Source: Nitrospinae bacterium RIFCSPLOWO2_12_FULL_45_22 (GTDB lineage Bacteria; 2-12-FULL-45-22). From it: a DNA stretch of 10,955 bases. Under the pieces are notes generated by a model, which ran no database searches, was not told the origin of the DNA, and worked only from the letters and a program-made list of their open reading frames with translations. Location: contig MHDQ01000225.1 in NCBI GenBank assembly GCA_001803565.1, forward strand, positions 1-10,955, given 5' to 3'. How positions within the stretch are numbered: position 1 is the first letter of the stretch; every line of letters begins with the position of its first letter. The position numbers and the translations under genes were made by a program. Shown piece after piece: positions 1-6,906 of this stretch.

Positions 1-3000
1 TAGCATGGCTCCAGCAATAGTTCCGGGCATACAGGTGAAGGGCATAACCAGGATGAGACCGCTGGCACCCTGGTAGATAAAATCCATGGCCCGGCCCAGA
101 CTCAGGACCGCCTCGGTGCCGCAGCTATGGTGGAGGTACTTATCAGAATATTTTAGAATTAATTCTATTTCTGGCTCTTCTATATGAGTTGAGTAGCTTT
201 TAAATAGGCCAGAAATCTTCTTCTCGTCCCGCTTCTGGAAATATCGCTTAAGGTATGCCCGCAAAAATCCTTTATAGTCACCCCTCTCCCAGCTATCACG
301 CTCCAGCCAATGGCTGACAAACATTATCCACTCCTGGGTAGTAGCCTGCCATACCTCCCCACCTAGCTCTTCGATCCTGGCTATGAGATAATTATTGCTG
401 AAGGGATGGGAGCGAAGATAAATTTCACCTACAATGCCAATGATAGGTTTTTTCTTGCCCCGGTCTAAAGGAATCTGGCCATATATGGGCAATATCTCTT
501 CCAGCGTGGCGGAGAGCCGATGTTCTATTACCCCCTGGGCAAGGGTTTTTAACCCATCTCTATAAACTTGATTTAGATGCTCCTTATCTAAGGCATAAGG
601 CCGGTAAGCGTGGTATAGTTTCTCAAGAGACTCAAAGGCCACGATGGCTTGCCAGGCCGTGCGAGAAAAGCCGGGGGGGAATTTGGCCAGCTCATTATAG
701 TACCCGTTAGCACTGCCCTGGTTAGGGCTGATAAAGGGGATATTGCCATAGCCTAGTTGCTGGAAGATCTGCTTATGGCGGTGGAAATAGAGTCCAAAAC
801 GGCATGGCCCATCGGATGTAGGCATGAAAAATGCACTTGTCTCGGGATCGAAGCTGCCTTCCTGGAGCTTCTTCAAGAAATCACCCAGGGTAATAATAAA
901 AGGGAGACATTCTTTACCGATAGCATGTTTTTTCCCTAACTCCAGGGATTCATCGTCTGAGACCGGCAATACCTGAGCATCTATGCCATGGGCCTTAAAG
1001 GCCGCTTCTAAGGCATAAGAGCCATCGCCCATATAGGGTATGAAGATGGTCTGCGGAAAAGGGGCAGACTTTAATTGTCGGGGATCAGTTGTCAGGGATC
1101 GGGGGTCGGGGGTGGGGGATCGGGGATCAGAGAAGAGTCTTACCTCTAATATCTCATCTTTGACCTCTGCCCCCTGACTTCTGACCCCTGGCCCCTGATC
1201 CCTGATCCCTGATCCCCGCTTATTCCATCCTGCTTTGCTCCAGAGCTGCTCAATGCTGTCCAGGAAAGCCTCACAGCGGGTTATTAAGCCAGCATCAGCG
1301 CTGTGTTCATCTAACTCGATTAGCAACAAGGGATAATCGGGTAGTTCCTTTTTGAAAAACCCTATCAGGAAAGAGTCAGGTCCGCACCCAAAGTTAGTAA
1401 GATAGAGGGGATACAGGGCTTTACCCATCTCTTTCCATTGACGGATGTGTTGAGCCGCCTGGATAATCCGTTGGCCATAACGCCAATACATATTGAGATC
1501 AGTAGCTTCTGACGGGCTAAAGCCCGGGGGTTCCTGGGCCAGGAGATAATCTAGTGGAATAGCTAGAATACCCATATTTTTTAGCTTGTTTACTATACCC
1601 AGGTTTATCCCAGGGTCACAGCCGTTATAAGGACGGCTTATTATGACAAGGGCCTTATCTGCAGACTGGAGGTCAGCCAGGGCTTTCTGTCCGCGCTCCC
1701 TTACGGCATCATAGAAGGCTTGCTGGGCGCTTAATGCGGCATCAATAGCCTTTTTAATCTCTCCCGTGGAGCGGTTAAGTTCCTTGCCCATTTCTATTAA
1801 GGCCCCTTGCCAGTGCTTCGCTCCCCACTGAAAATTTAATCTGGGCGACAGGAGCTTTCCTTTGCCGGTAAAGTCCTGGTTTTTGATGAAAGAGTCCACC
1901 ATATAGGGTAATGCCGGTATATACGGACAGGTCTGGTTCTTTTTCGGGCAGTGAATATCACCAAAATCAGGGTAATGGAGGAGGCTGGGGAGGAAGATAA
2001 AATCCAGGTCTTGCTTCAGTAGATGGATAATATGGCCGAAGGCTACTTTTACAGGGAAACAGGTCTCAGCCAGGGAATATTCGGTAGCAAAGTTTATGCT
2101 CTTCTGGTTTGTGGTAGGGGATAGAACTGTTTCGCAACGCAGATAGGAGAAAAAAGCCAGCCAAAAGGGCAGGAACTCATGGAAATGCAATATGCGGGGT
2201 ATACCAATTTTTAGAGAGTTTTCTCTCCCCGGTACTAAGCCCATAGGGGGTGAGACAAAGTTAGAGAGGAGTAAACTTTCTCTTTCCTGGAACAAATTAG
2301 GCAATGACTGACCCAGCTTCTTCTCATCTCCTACTTCATAACGTTCGCAGCGGGCACCATAGAAGAGGGGCTTCTCCTGGCCAAACTGTATTTTGTTTAT
2401 TTCGCATTGGTTTTCACAGGCTGAGCAATGGAAATTCTCTACCTGATAGGGCCGCTGGCTCAGGTCAAACCCTTTAAACCGTGAAGCTCCTCCGGGGCCC
2501 ATTTCTTTGGCCAGGATAGCCATCCCAATAGCCCCGGTAACATCATGATGGGGCGGGACGATAACCTCCTGGCCTAATACTTTGCTAAAGGCCGCTACTA
2601 CTCCCTGGTTAGAGGCAACCCCTCCCTGGAAAAAGACCTTTTCACCTATTCTCCGCTCCCCTACTACCCGGTGCAAATAATTATAGACAATGGAATAACT
2701 CAGACCCGCTACCAGCCCTTGAAAGTCTGCCCCTTTGCACTGATTAGCCACCAGATCGGATTCCATAAAGACCGTACAGCGATCACCCAGGCGGCAGGGG
2801 CTCTCGGCCATGAGGGCCAGGTTACCAAACTGATCTACGATATCTATCCCTAATCTCTCTGCTTGTTCCTCTAAGAATGAGCCTGTGCCGGCTGCACAGA
2901 CCTTATTCATCTCAAAATCCACTATTATGCCTCTATCCAGGCTAATATATTTAGAGTCCTGACCACCGATCTCAAAGATAGTATCTACGCCGGGATCAAT

Positions 3001-4269
3001 ATGGATAGCTGCGGTGGCCTGGGCTGTGATCTCATTCTTTATCAGGTCTGCCCCTACAAACTGGGCCGTGAGGTACCTGCCAGATCCGGTAGTGCCTGCG
3101 CCGAGCACCTTCACCTGAGGGCCAAGCTCCTCGCCTATCTCTTTAAGCCCTTGTTTAACCGCTTCTAATGGTTTACCGGCAGTCTTCAAATAGCGCCGGG
3201 CCAATACCTGACCATCTTCATCTATAGCTACCACATTAGTGCTTAACGACCCTACATCTATCCCTACATATACCCCTTTTTGTACAGTTGGTTCTGGGAG
3301 GATATTGCGGATGGTGGTGGTTCTCTTTTCCGAATAACCGCTTCCTGAAAGGGAGTGGAGGGTCTTTATCTCTGGTTTTTGTTGGGCCATAATGCCTCTT
3401 AGCGAATCCAGAGCCAATATAGCGGGGTCAATCCTCTCGCCTTGCTCCATACTTATCAGTGCCGCACCAACCGCCCCTATGGTAGCATAATGTTTGGGAA
3501 TTATGAATTCTCCCTGGCTTAGCTCAAGGGTATCTTCAAATGCCCTGACCATCCCGGCATTAGCTGCTACTCCCCCCAGGAAGGCGATAGGTTTCTGGAA
3601 CTTTTTCCCTTTACCTAGAGTGCTTTTAAAATTCCTGGCTACGGCATAACATAAACCTGAGACAATATCGGCAGTGGTGGTACCGATTTGCTGGAGGTGT
3701 ATCATATCTGACTTGGCAAAGACCGAACAACGTCCTGCAATACGGGGCGGGTTGGTACATTTCAGGGCTTCAGCACCAAATTCACCTTCGATATCGAGCC
3801 CGAGCCGGAGGGCTTGTTGGTCTAAAAAAGAGCCAGTACCTGCGGCACAAATAGTATTCATAGAGAAGTCTTTAATTATAATATGCCCTGAAAGGTCATC
3901 CTGTTCCAGAAAGATCAGCTTGGAGTCTTCCCCCCCCATTTCAATGACCGAACGTACCTCTGGATGGAACAATTCTATGCCCCGTGTCTGGGCAATGACC
4001 TCATTAATTAAATCCTTCCCTAATAGGTCTGCCAGCCGCTGTCCCCCGGAGCCGGTAATTCCAATATTGATAATCTGGGCAGGTAATAACGGCTGACTCT
4101 GACTAAAAATTTCCTCCAGACATTCATAGAATATTTCCATCGGCTGTCCCCTAAACCGCCGGTAACACTCGATCACTACCTGCTTATCCTGATCCAGGGC
4201 GATTATCTTTATGCTAATAGAGCCTATATCAATCCCGAGAAACAATGGGAGCTTCTCTTCTCTTTTCAC
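1..4269 (-). CDS. Double acyl-CoA dehydratase activase / DUF2229 / HgdB-like fusion, cut at the window edge
   Basis: At least 1423 residues; the 3' end lies outside the window. Two activase (BadF/BadG/HgdC, ASKHA-type ATPase) domains lie in tandem. The first, about residues 9-275, has the phosphate loop LGIDIGS, GGEDSK at 112-117, Cys141 in CAAGTGSF, Cys181 in GRCSVF, and GGVAAN. The second, about 332-590, has GIDVGS, GGQDSK at 435-440, Cys458, Cys498 and GGVASN. In HgdC the equivalent two cysteines per subunit hold the [4Fe-4S] cluster at the dimer interface, so this chain could form that dimer internally (inference). A CxxCxxxC motif (C615, C618, C622) plus C641 follows. A DUF2229-type region starts near 686 (IGIPRILHFHEF, CFPVK at 737) and leads into HgdB-like segments with CGPDSF (C962), GKECLP and GPCRFG. 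GTG 4269 is the first possible start after an in-frame TGA at 4278; a purine-rich AAGGGGGG lies 10 bases upstream. The family couples ATP hydrolysis to low-potential electron transfer. The substrate here is unknown, and no separate dehydratase subunits are visible. Residues about 1018-1067 are encoded by a palindromic repeat insertion without a stop or frame shift. Confidence 0.9.
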   Translation of the reverse strand, partial: MKREEKLPLFLGIDIGSISIKIIALDQDKQVVIECYRRFRGQPMEIFYECLEEIFSQSQPLLPAQIINIGITGSGGQRLADLLGKDLINEVIAQTRGIELFHPEVRSVIEMGGEDSKLIFLEQDDLSGHIIIKDFSMNTICAAGTGSFLDQQALRLGLDIEGEFGAEALKCTNPPRIAGRCSVFAKSDMIHLQQIGTTTADIVSGLCYAVARNFKSTLGKGKKFQKPIAFLGGVAANAGMVRAFEDTLELSQGEFIIPKHYATIGAVGAALISMEQGERIDPAILALDSLRGIMAQQKPEIKTLHSLSGSGYSEKRTTTIRNILPEPTVQKGVYVGIDVGSLSTNVVAIDEDGQVLARRYLKTAGKPLEAVKQGLKEIGEELGPQVKVLGAGTTGSGRYLTAQFVGADLIKNEITAQATAAIHIDPGVDTIFEIGGQDSKYISLDRGIIVDFEMNKVCAAGTGSFLEEQAERLGIDIVDQFGNLALMAESPCRLGDRCTVFMESDLVANQCKGADFQGLVAGLSYSIVYNYLHRVVGERRIGEKVFFQGGVASNQGVVAAFSKVLGQEVIVPPHHDVTGAIGMAILAKEMGPGGASRFKGFDLSQRPYQVENFHCSACENQCEINKIQFGQEKPLFYGARCERYEVGDEKKLGQSLPNLFQERESLLLSNFVSPPMGLVPGRENSLKIGIPRILHFHEFLPFWLAFFSYLRCETVLSPTTNQKSINFATEYSLAETCFPVKVAFGHIIHLLKQDLDFIFLPSLLHYPDFGDIHCPKKNQTCPYIPALPYMVDSFIKNQDFTGKGKLLSPRLNFQWGAKHWQGALIEMGKELNRSTGEIKKAIDAALSAQQAFYDAVRERGQKALADLQSADKALVIISRPYNGCDPGINLGIVNKLKNMGILAIPLDYLLAQEPPGFSPSEATDLNMYWRYGQRIIQAAQHIRQWKEMGKALYPLYLTNFGCGPDSFLIGFFKKELPDYPLLLIELDEHSADAGLITRCEAFLDSIEQLWSKAGWNKRGSGIRDQGPGVRSQGAEVKDEILEVRLFSDPRSPTPDPRSLTTDPRQLKSAPFPQTIFIPYMGDGSYALEAAFKAHGIDAQVLPVSDDESLELGKKHAIGKECLPFIITLGDFLKKLQEGSFDPETSAFFMPTSDGPCRFGLYFHRHKQIFQQLGYGNIPFISPNQGSANGYYNELAKFPPGFSRTAWQAIVAFESLEKLYHAYRPYALDKEHLNQVYRDGLKTLAQGVIEHRLSATLEEILPIYGQIPLDRGKKKPIIGIVGEIYLRSHPFSNNYLIARIEELGGEVWQATTQEWIMFVSHWLERDSWERGDYKGFLRAYLKRYFQKRDEKKISGLFKSYSTHIEEPEIELILKYSDKYLHHSCGTEAVLSLGRAMDFIYQGASGLILVMPFTCMPGTIAGAML
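1077..1216. repeat. GC-rich imperfect palindrome of 20 heptanucleotide units inside the activase gene
   Basis: Read on the minus strand from 1216, the sequence divides without a gap into twenty 7-mers. The first arm has GGGATCA three times, then GGGGCCA, GGGGTCA, GAAGTCA, GGGGGCA and GAGGTCA. The middle (about 1133-1160) is degenerate. The second arm has CTCTGAT, CCCCGAT, CCCCCAC, CCCCGAC, CCCCGAT, CCCTGAC, AACTGAT and CCCCGAC, the reverse complement of the same type of unit, so the whole can fold into a long imperfect hairpin. Seven GATC sites lie at 1083, 1097, 1118 and 1125 in one arm and 1197, 1204 and 1211 in the other, always multiples of 7 apart within an arm. The element is open in the host reading frame throughout. 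Short tandem heptanucleotide repeats are known from cyanobacteria, but I do not recognise this one by name. Tandem structure and inversion are directly visible; mobility is inference. Confidence 0.9.
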
Positions 4270-4372
4270 GTTTGATCAACCCCCCTTATTTGTATTTTTC
4301 CTGTCTTCTTAGCCACCAGAGTTCAAAGGCAATGGTAATAATAACCGTCATCTCGCTTATTTTAGGACACCT

Positions 4373-4400
4373 ATTATATTTTTGACCACGATATAGACAA
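4373..4400 (-). promoter_or_regulatory. Possible sigma-70-type promoter for the activase gene
   Basis: On the minus strand a perfect TATAAT (4378-4373) is preceded by TTGTCT (4400-4395, four of six matches to TTGACA) with a 16-base spacer. A start near 4366 would leave a leader of about 97 bases before the GTG at 4269. The -35 hexamer overlaps the edge of the AT-rich heptad palindrome, so that element could influence initiation. This is motif reading only; AT-rich DNA yields such boxes by chance. Confidence 0.35.
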
Positions 4401-4469
4401 TGCAAAATGCAAAATTAGCAATTAACAACGAGGAATTAATTTTGAAATGCTAATTGCTAATTTTCTATG
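4393..4469. repeat. AT-rich imperfect palindrome in heptanucleotide phase
   Basis: The plus strand divides into 7-mers: ATAGACA, ATGCAAA, ATGCAAA, ATTAGCA, ATTAACA, ACGAGGA, ATTAATT, TTGAAAT, GCTAATT, GCTAATT, TTCTATG. The two arms are inverted copies of the same unit type, with a perfect 14-bp stem (4411-4424 against 4451-4464) around a 26-base loop. The architecture is like that of the GC-rich element at 1077-1216, with heptads running one way, a degenerate middle, then heptads in reverse complement, but the unit sequence is unrelated. The stem is certain; that it belongs to the same class of element is inference. Confidence 0.7.
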
Positions 4470-4535
4470 AGCGAAAATAACGGCTGGGACGCCAGAAAGC
4501 CATCCTATTAAAGGTATTACGACTTTTTTTATTTT

Positions 4536-5177
4536 GTGATCAAGCATGCGCATTATCAAATGAACTCAATTTTTATGAATTTTGACATAAAATACTGGGA
4601 ATTCCAAACAAAAAAGTTGCTTTCTCCCCCCCTCTCTTACCCACAAGGGTTGTCCCTACTGAATTTTTTTCAGATTTTCCAATCAGTTTGGTATATCTAT
4701 GAACTAGCGCCCATCCCTTACCCCACCCCATTGGTCCTATCCACCGCCCTTGATAACCTTGGATGGAAAGCAGGAGGGAGCAGTTTTGCAAACGATGCCT
4801 TTTATGCTATTGATAACGTTTTAAAGACCCGTTGGTCTACCCAGGTACCACAAAGACCTGGGGGTTGGTTCCTGGTAGATTTAGGTAAAAAGCACCAGAT
4901 TAATGGCTTAAGAATACATCTAGGAAGATATGTGGCTGACTATCCCCGGGGTTATAAGCTAGAGGTATCAGTCGATAAACATACCTGGAGATTAATAAAG
5001 GAAGAAAAGGCTGCGCTGCCGTCCTTACTCTCTTTTGCTTTGAATAATAAAGACCCTTTGTTTGAACTCTACTTCCCTGCTCAAGAAGCCCGTTACTTGA
5101 AGATTACCCAGACCGGTTCAGATCCCGTTCACTTTTGGTCTATCCCTGAGATAGAAATACTAACTCCTATTCGCTAA
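4536..5177 (+). CDS. Orphan F5/8 type C (discoidin-like) domain protein, probable 3' gene remnant
   Basis: The C-terminal two thirds (about residues 67-210 of 213) have the F5/8 type C pattern: AIDNVLKTRWST at 91-102, PGGWFLVDLG at 108-117, DYPRGY at 135-140, a strand with VSVDKHTW, LFELYF, ARYLKI at 185-190 and a closing WSIPEIEI. Such jelly-roll domains bind carbohydrates or surfaces and usually sit in exported or membrane-anchored proteins. Here there is no signal peptide or transmembrane helix. None of the candidate starts (GTG 4536, ATG 4560, ATG 4575) has a Shine-Dalgarno sequence, and the first 50 or so residues come from AT-rich DNA with no recognisable domain. In many bacteria this domain forms the C-terminus of long membrane glycosyltransferase-like proteins, so this is most likely the surviving tail of such a gene. 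It converges on the minus-strand operon with a 50-base gap and no clear terminator hairpin. Confidence 0.65.
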   Translation: MIKHAHYQMNSIFMNFDIKYWEFQTKKLLSPPLSYPQGLSLLNFFQIFQSVWYIYELAPIPYPTPLVLSTALDNLGWKAGGSSFANDAFYAIDNVLKTRWSTQVPQRPGGWFLVDLGKKHQINGLRIHLGRYVADYPRGYKLEVSVDKHTWRLIKEEKAALPSLLSFALNNKDPLFELYFPAQEARYLKITQTGSDPVHFWSIPEIEILTPIR

Positions 5178-5227
5178 AAGATGGCCTCATCCTATCCCTC
5201 TTGGATACTTATTTATGCCGCCTTTTC

Positions 5228-5542
5228 CTATTGCGCTGAAGAATAGGTGAAGGTTTCTATATTTTTGCTGATTTCCTCTCCTGTAATAGAATTTAGTAAG
5301 CGTGCCCCAACCTTATAGGTGCCAAGGGGGAAATCCCCGGTAAAGGGTATACTTATAAATTCTTTCAAGGAATAATCCATACAACCAGTCAAATTAACAC
5401 CTGCAGAACTGATATAAGATATCAGACCTAAGCTTGGAACTTCAAACCAGATCTTGATATCAACATTCCTGGGAGTAGAGGTATTGGTAATATGCAGGTC
5501 GATATTGAGGGTATCCCCTGGCTTCAAGGTTGTTTTATTCAA
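5228..5542 (-). CDS. Beta-sandwich (Ig-like) module, in-frame continuation of the upstream repeat protein
   Basis: The nearest start after the stop is TTG at 5542, giving 104 residues with no signal peptide and no ribosome binding site. It lies in the same frame as the 437-aa protein whose TAA is at 5584-5582, separated by only 13 sense codons. Those codons encode a linker and the first strand of the module (STSLNLT, continuing LNKTTLKPGDTLNI), so the domain really begins upstream of the TTG. The pattern (GDTLNIDLHITNT, then PRNVDIKIWFEVP, later FPLGTYKVGARL) matches the N-terminal module of the 1241-aa protein in the same operon (GDILTLSLSITNP, RQIDLFLGFKLP, IPSGDYIAFAFF). The family is common in large secreted bacterial proteins; I cannot name it precisely. 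Most likely a C-terminal domain cut off by a nonsense mutation or a sequencing error. An independent small protein is less likely. Confidence 0.5.
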   Translation of the reverse strand: MNKTTLKPGDTLNIDLHITNTSTPRNVDIKIWFEVPSLGLISYISSAGVNLTGCMDYSLKEFISIPFTGDFPLGTYKVGARLLNSITGEEISKNIETFTYSSAQ

Positions 5543-5581
5543 AGTCAGGTTTAAAGAGGTTGATCCAGGACAACCGGGTGT

Positions 5582-6895
5582 TTAAGTTATATTGGCCTCA
5601 GCATCGACCACTATTAAATTAGTCTTTGCTATACCCCCCAAAAATCCTGCTCCACCATCCTGAACACACCACTGCCCTTTAATCATATGGGTACCTGCTG
5701 ATAGGCGCTGAACAGTAACAATCGTTATTGGGAGCGATTGCGTCCCCGCAGAAGTATTAGTGTAGACCCCATCTGCCACTACCTTCCCATCAATATCAAT
5801 TGCAAACCTTACCCCTACACTACCAACACTGTTCCAGGTATCTGGGGCATTCAGGATAATAAGATAGTCTTTCTCTTGATCTGGGTTTACCTCAATGGAA
5901 GAAAGATCGTTGATGTCTTCATAAGATGGATATTGGGAATCCGTATAATTGACTGCCCCGCTCCGCGAGCTCATATAAGACTTTGCCCCAGCCGGTATTT
6001 CTATAACAGATAGGGTCGTGTCAGATATTCCCCCCAAATATCCCGCTCCACCATCCTGAGTGCACCACTGTCCTTTAATTACATGGGTACCTGCTGATAG
6101 GCGTTGCAAAGTAACGATCGTTATAGGTATTTCTTGTTGCCCCGCAGAGGTATTAGTGTAGACCCCATCTGCTACTATCTGCCCATCAATATTGATGGCA
6201 AATCTAACCCCTGCAGTTGCATTACTGTTCCATGAATCCGGGGCATTTAAGATTATAAGATAATCCTTCTCTTGATCCGGGCTGACCTGAATGGGAGAAA
6301 GATCGCTGATATCTCCATAAGAAGTGTAGAAGGAATCTGTATAATTAAGCTCACCGCTCCGCGAGCTCATATAAGACTTTGCCCCAGCCGGTATTTCTAC
6401 AACAGATAGGATAGTATCAGATACCTCACCTAAATATCCTACACCACCATCCTGAACACACCATTGCCCTTTAATTACATGGGTACCTGCTGATAGGCCT
6501 TGCAAAGTAACGATCGTTATGGGGATTCCCTGCTGTCCCGCAGAGGTATTAGTGTAGACCCCATCTGCTACTATCTGCCCATCAATATTGATGGCAAATC
6601 TAACCCCTGCGGTTGCATTACTGTTCCAGGTATCCGGGGCATTTAAGACTATGAGATAGCCTTTTTCTTGGTCAGGGTTTACCTGAATAGAGGATAAATC
6701 GCTTATGTCCTCATAGGAAGGATAGATAGAAGTCGTGGAAATCAGGGCACCACTTCTGGATTTGTAATAGAACTTAAACCCCTCTGCATAACTATTTTTT
6801 ATAAAGTTTGGTAAAATTAATGTAACAAGAAGTAATGCCACAAGACCATAAAGGCCTTTTCTGCAACCAGTAGATAGTTTTAATTGTGTGGTCAT
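5582..6895 (-). CDS. Exported protein of three 132-residue tandem repeats
   Basis: 437 residues. ATG 6895 is chosen because GAGGAGG lies four bases upstream and a signal peptide follows at once: Lys/Arg-containing n-region, hydrophobic GLVALLLVTLILP, likely cleavage after SYA at 35-37. A longer frame starts at 6973 but overlaps the upstream gene and lacks these signals. The mature protein is almost entirely three copies of a 132-residue unit (about 43-174, 175-306, 307-437). Each contains RSG, DISDLS or DINDLS, PDQEK, LNAPD(T/S)WN, GVRFAI(N/D)IDG, VADGVYTNTSAG, PITIVT, LSAGTH and IKGQWC, and each has one cysteine (146, 278, 410). The many short beta-strand-like stretches suggest a beta-sandwich fold. 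I do not recognise the family. It starts 11 bases after the stop of the 1241-aa gene, so the two are co-transcribed. The reading frame continues past the TAA into a further domain. A surface adhesin, binding or structural role is inference. Confidence 0.85.
   Translation of the reverse strand: MTTQLKLSTGCRKGLYGLVALLLVTLILPNFIKNSYAEGFKFYYKSRSGALISTTSIYPSYEDISDLSSIQVNPDQEKGYLIVLNAPDTWNSNATAGVRFAINIDGQIVADGVYTNTSAGQQGIPITIVTLQGLSAGTHVIKGQWCVQDGGVGYLGEVSDTILSVVEIPAGAKSYMSSRSGELNYTDSFYTSYGDISDLSPIQVSPDQEKDYLIILNAPDSWNSNATAGVRFAINIDGQIVADGVYTNTSAGQQEIPITIVTLQRLSAGTHVIKGQWCTQDGGAGYLGGISDTTLSVIEIPAGAKSYMSSRSGAVNYTDSQYPSYEDINDLSSIEVNPDQEKDYLIILNAPDTWNSVGSVGVRFAIDIDGKVVADGVYTNTSAGTQSLPITIVTVQRLSAGTHMIKGQWCVQDGGAGFLGGIAKTNLIVVDAEANIT
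5585..6769 (-). repeat. Three tandem 396-bp coding repeats
   Basis: The units at about 6769-6374, 6373-5978 and 5977-5585 are exactly in register at 396 bp. The first two share long nearly identical stretches, for example around 6496-6620 against 6100-6225. The junction between units two and three repeats the junction between one and two almost base for base (around 6361-6398 and 5965-6002). Such similarity indicates recent duplication or ongoing gene conversion, and copy number could vary between strains. Confidence 0.9.
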
Positions 6896-6899
6896 AATA

Positions 6900-6906
6900 C
6901 CTCCTC
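6900..6906 (-). promoter_or_regulatory. Strong ribosome binding site for the 437-aa repeat protein
   Basis: GAGGAGG lies immediately after the TAA of the upstream gene and four bases (TATT) before ATG 6895. It decides the start of the repeat protein and places the two genes in tight translational linkage. Confidence 0.85.

Larger units (their letters stand above)
4270..4535. other. Gene-free region between the activase gene and the discoidin ORF
   Basis: No convincing gene. It holds the purine-rich leader and likely promoter of the activase gene on the minus strand, and an AT-rich heptad palindrome (about 4393-4469). A short plus-strand frame ending in TGA near 4386 encodes a hydrophobic stretch (MVIITVISLILGHLLYF, from ATG 4332) with no ribosome binding site. 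It could be a chance reading or a scrap of a decayed membrane protein upstream of the orphan discoidin domain. Positions about 4470-4535 hold nothing I can name. Confidence 0.6.

Noticed and set aside
1077-1216. Could be a CRISPR array or a frame-breaking insertion.
   Set aside because: The units are contiguous 7-mers without spacers. Codon-by-codon reading from 1260 to 1020 shows no stop and the conserved protein resumes in the same frame.
3674-4096. Plus-strand open frame of 140 codons.
   Set aside because: It lies antisense within the first activase domain, has no recognisable domain and no credible ribosome binding site. The minus-strand reading carries the ATPase motifs.
4263-4388. Plus-strand frame with a transmembrane-like stretch ending in TGA.
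   Set aside because: No ribosome binding site; it overlaps the 5' end and leader of the activase gene. At most a remnant, not a gene.
4476-4506. Resembles the 3' half of a cyclic di-GMP (GEMM-I) riboswitch: GGGACGC followed by AAAGCC.
   Set aside because: The matching 5' half with the conserved GCAAA and GGCAAACC-like segments is not found at the right distance, and no well-formed gene with a ribosome binding site follows. Likely chance or decayed.
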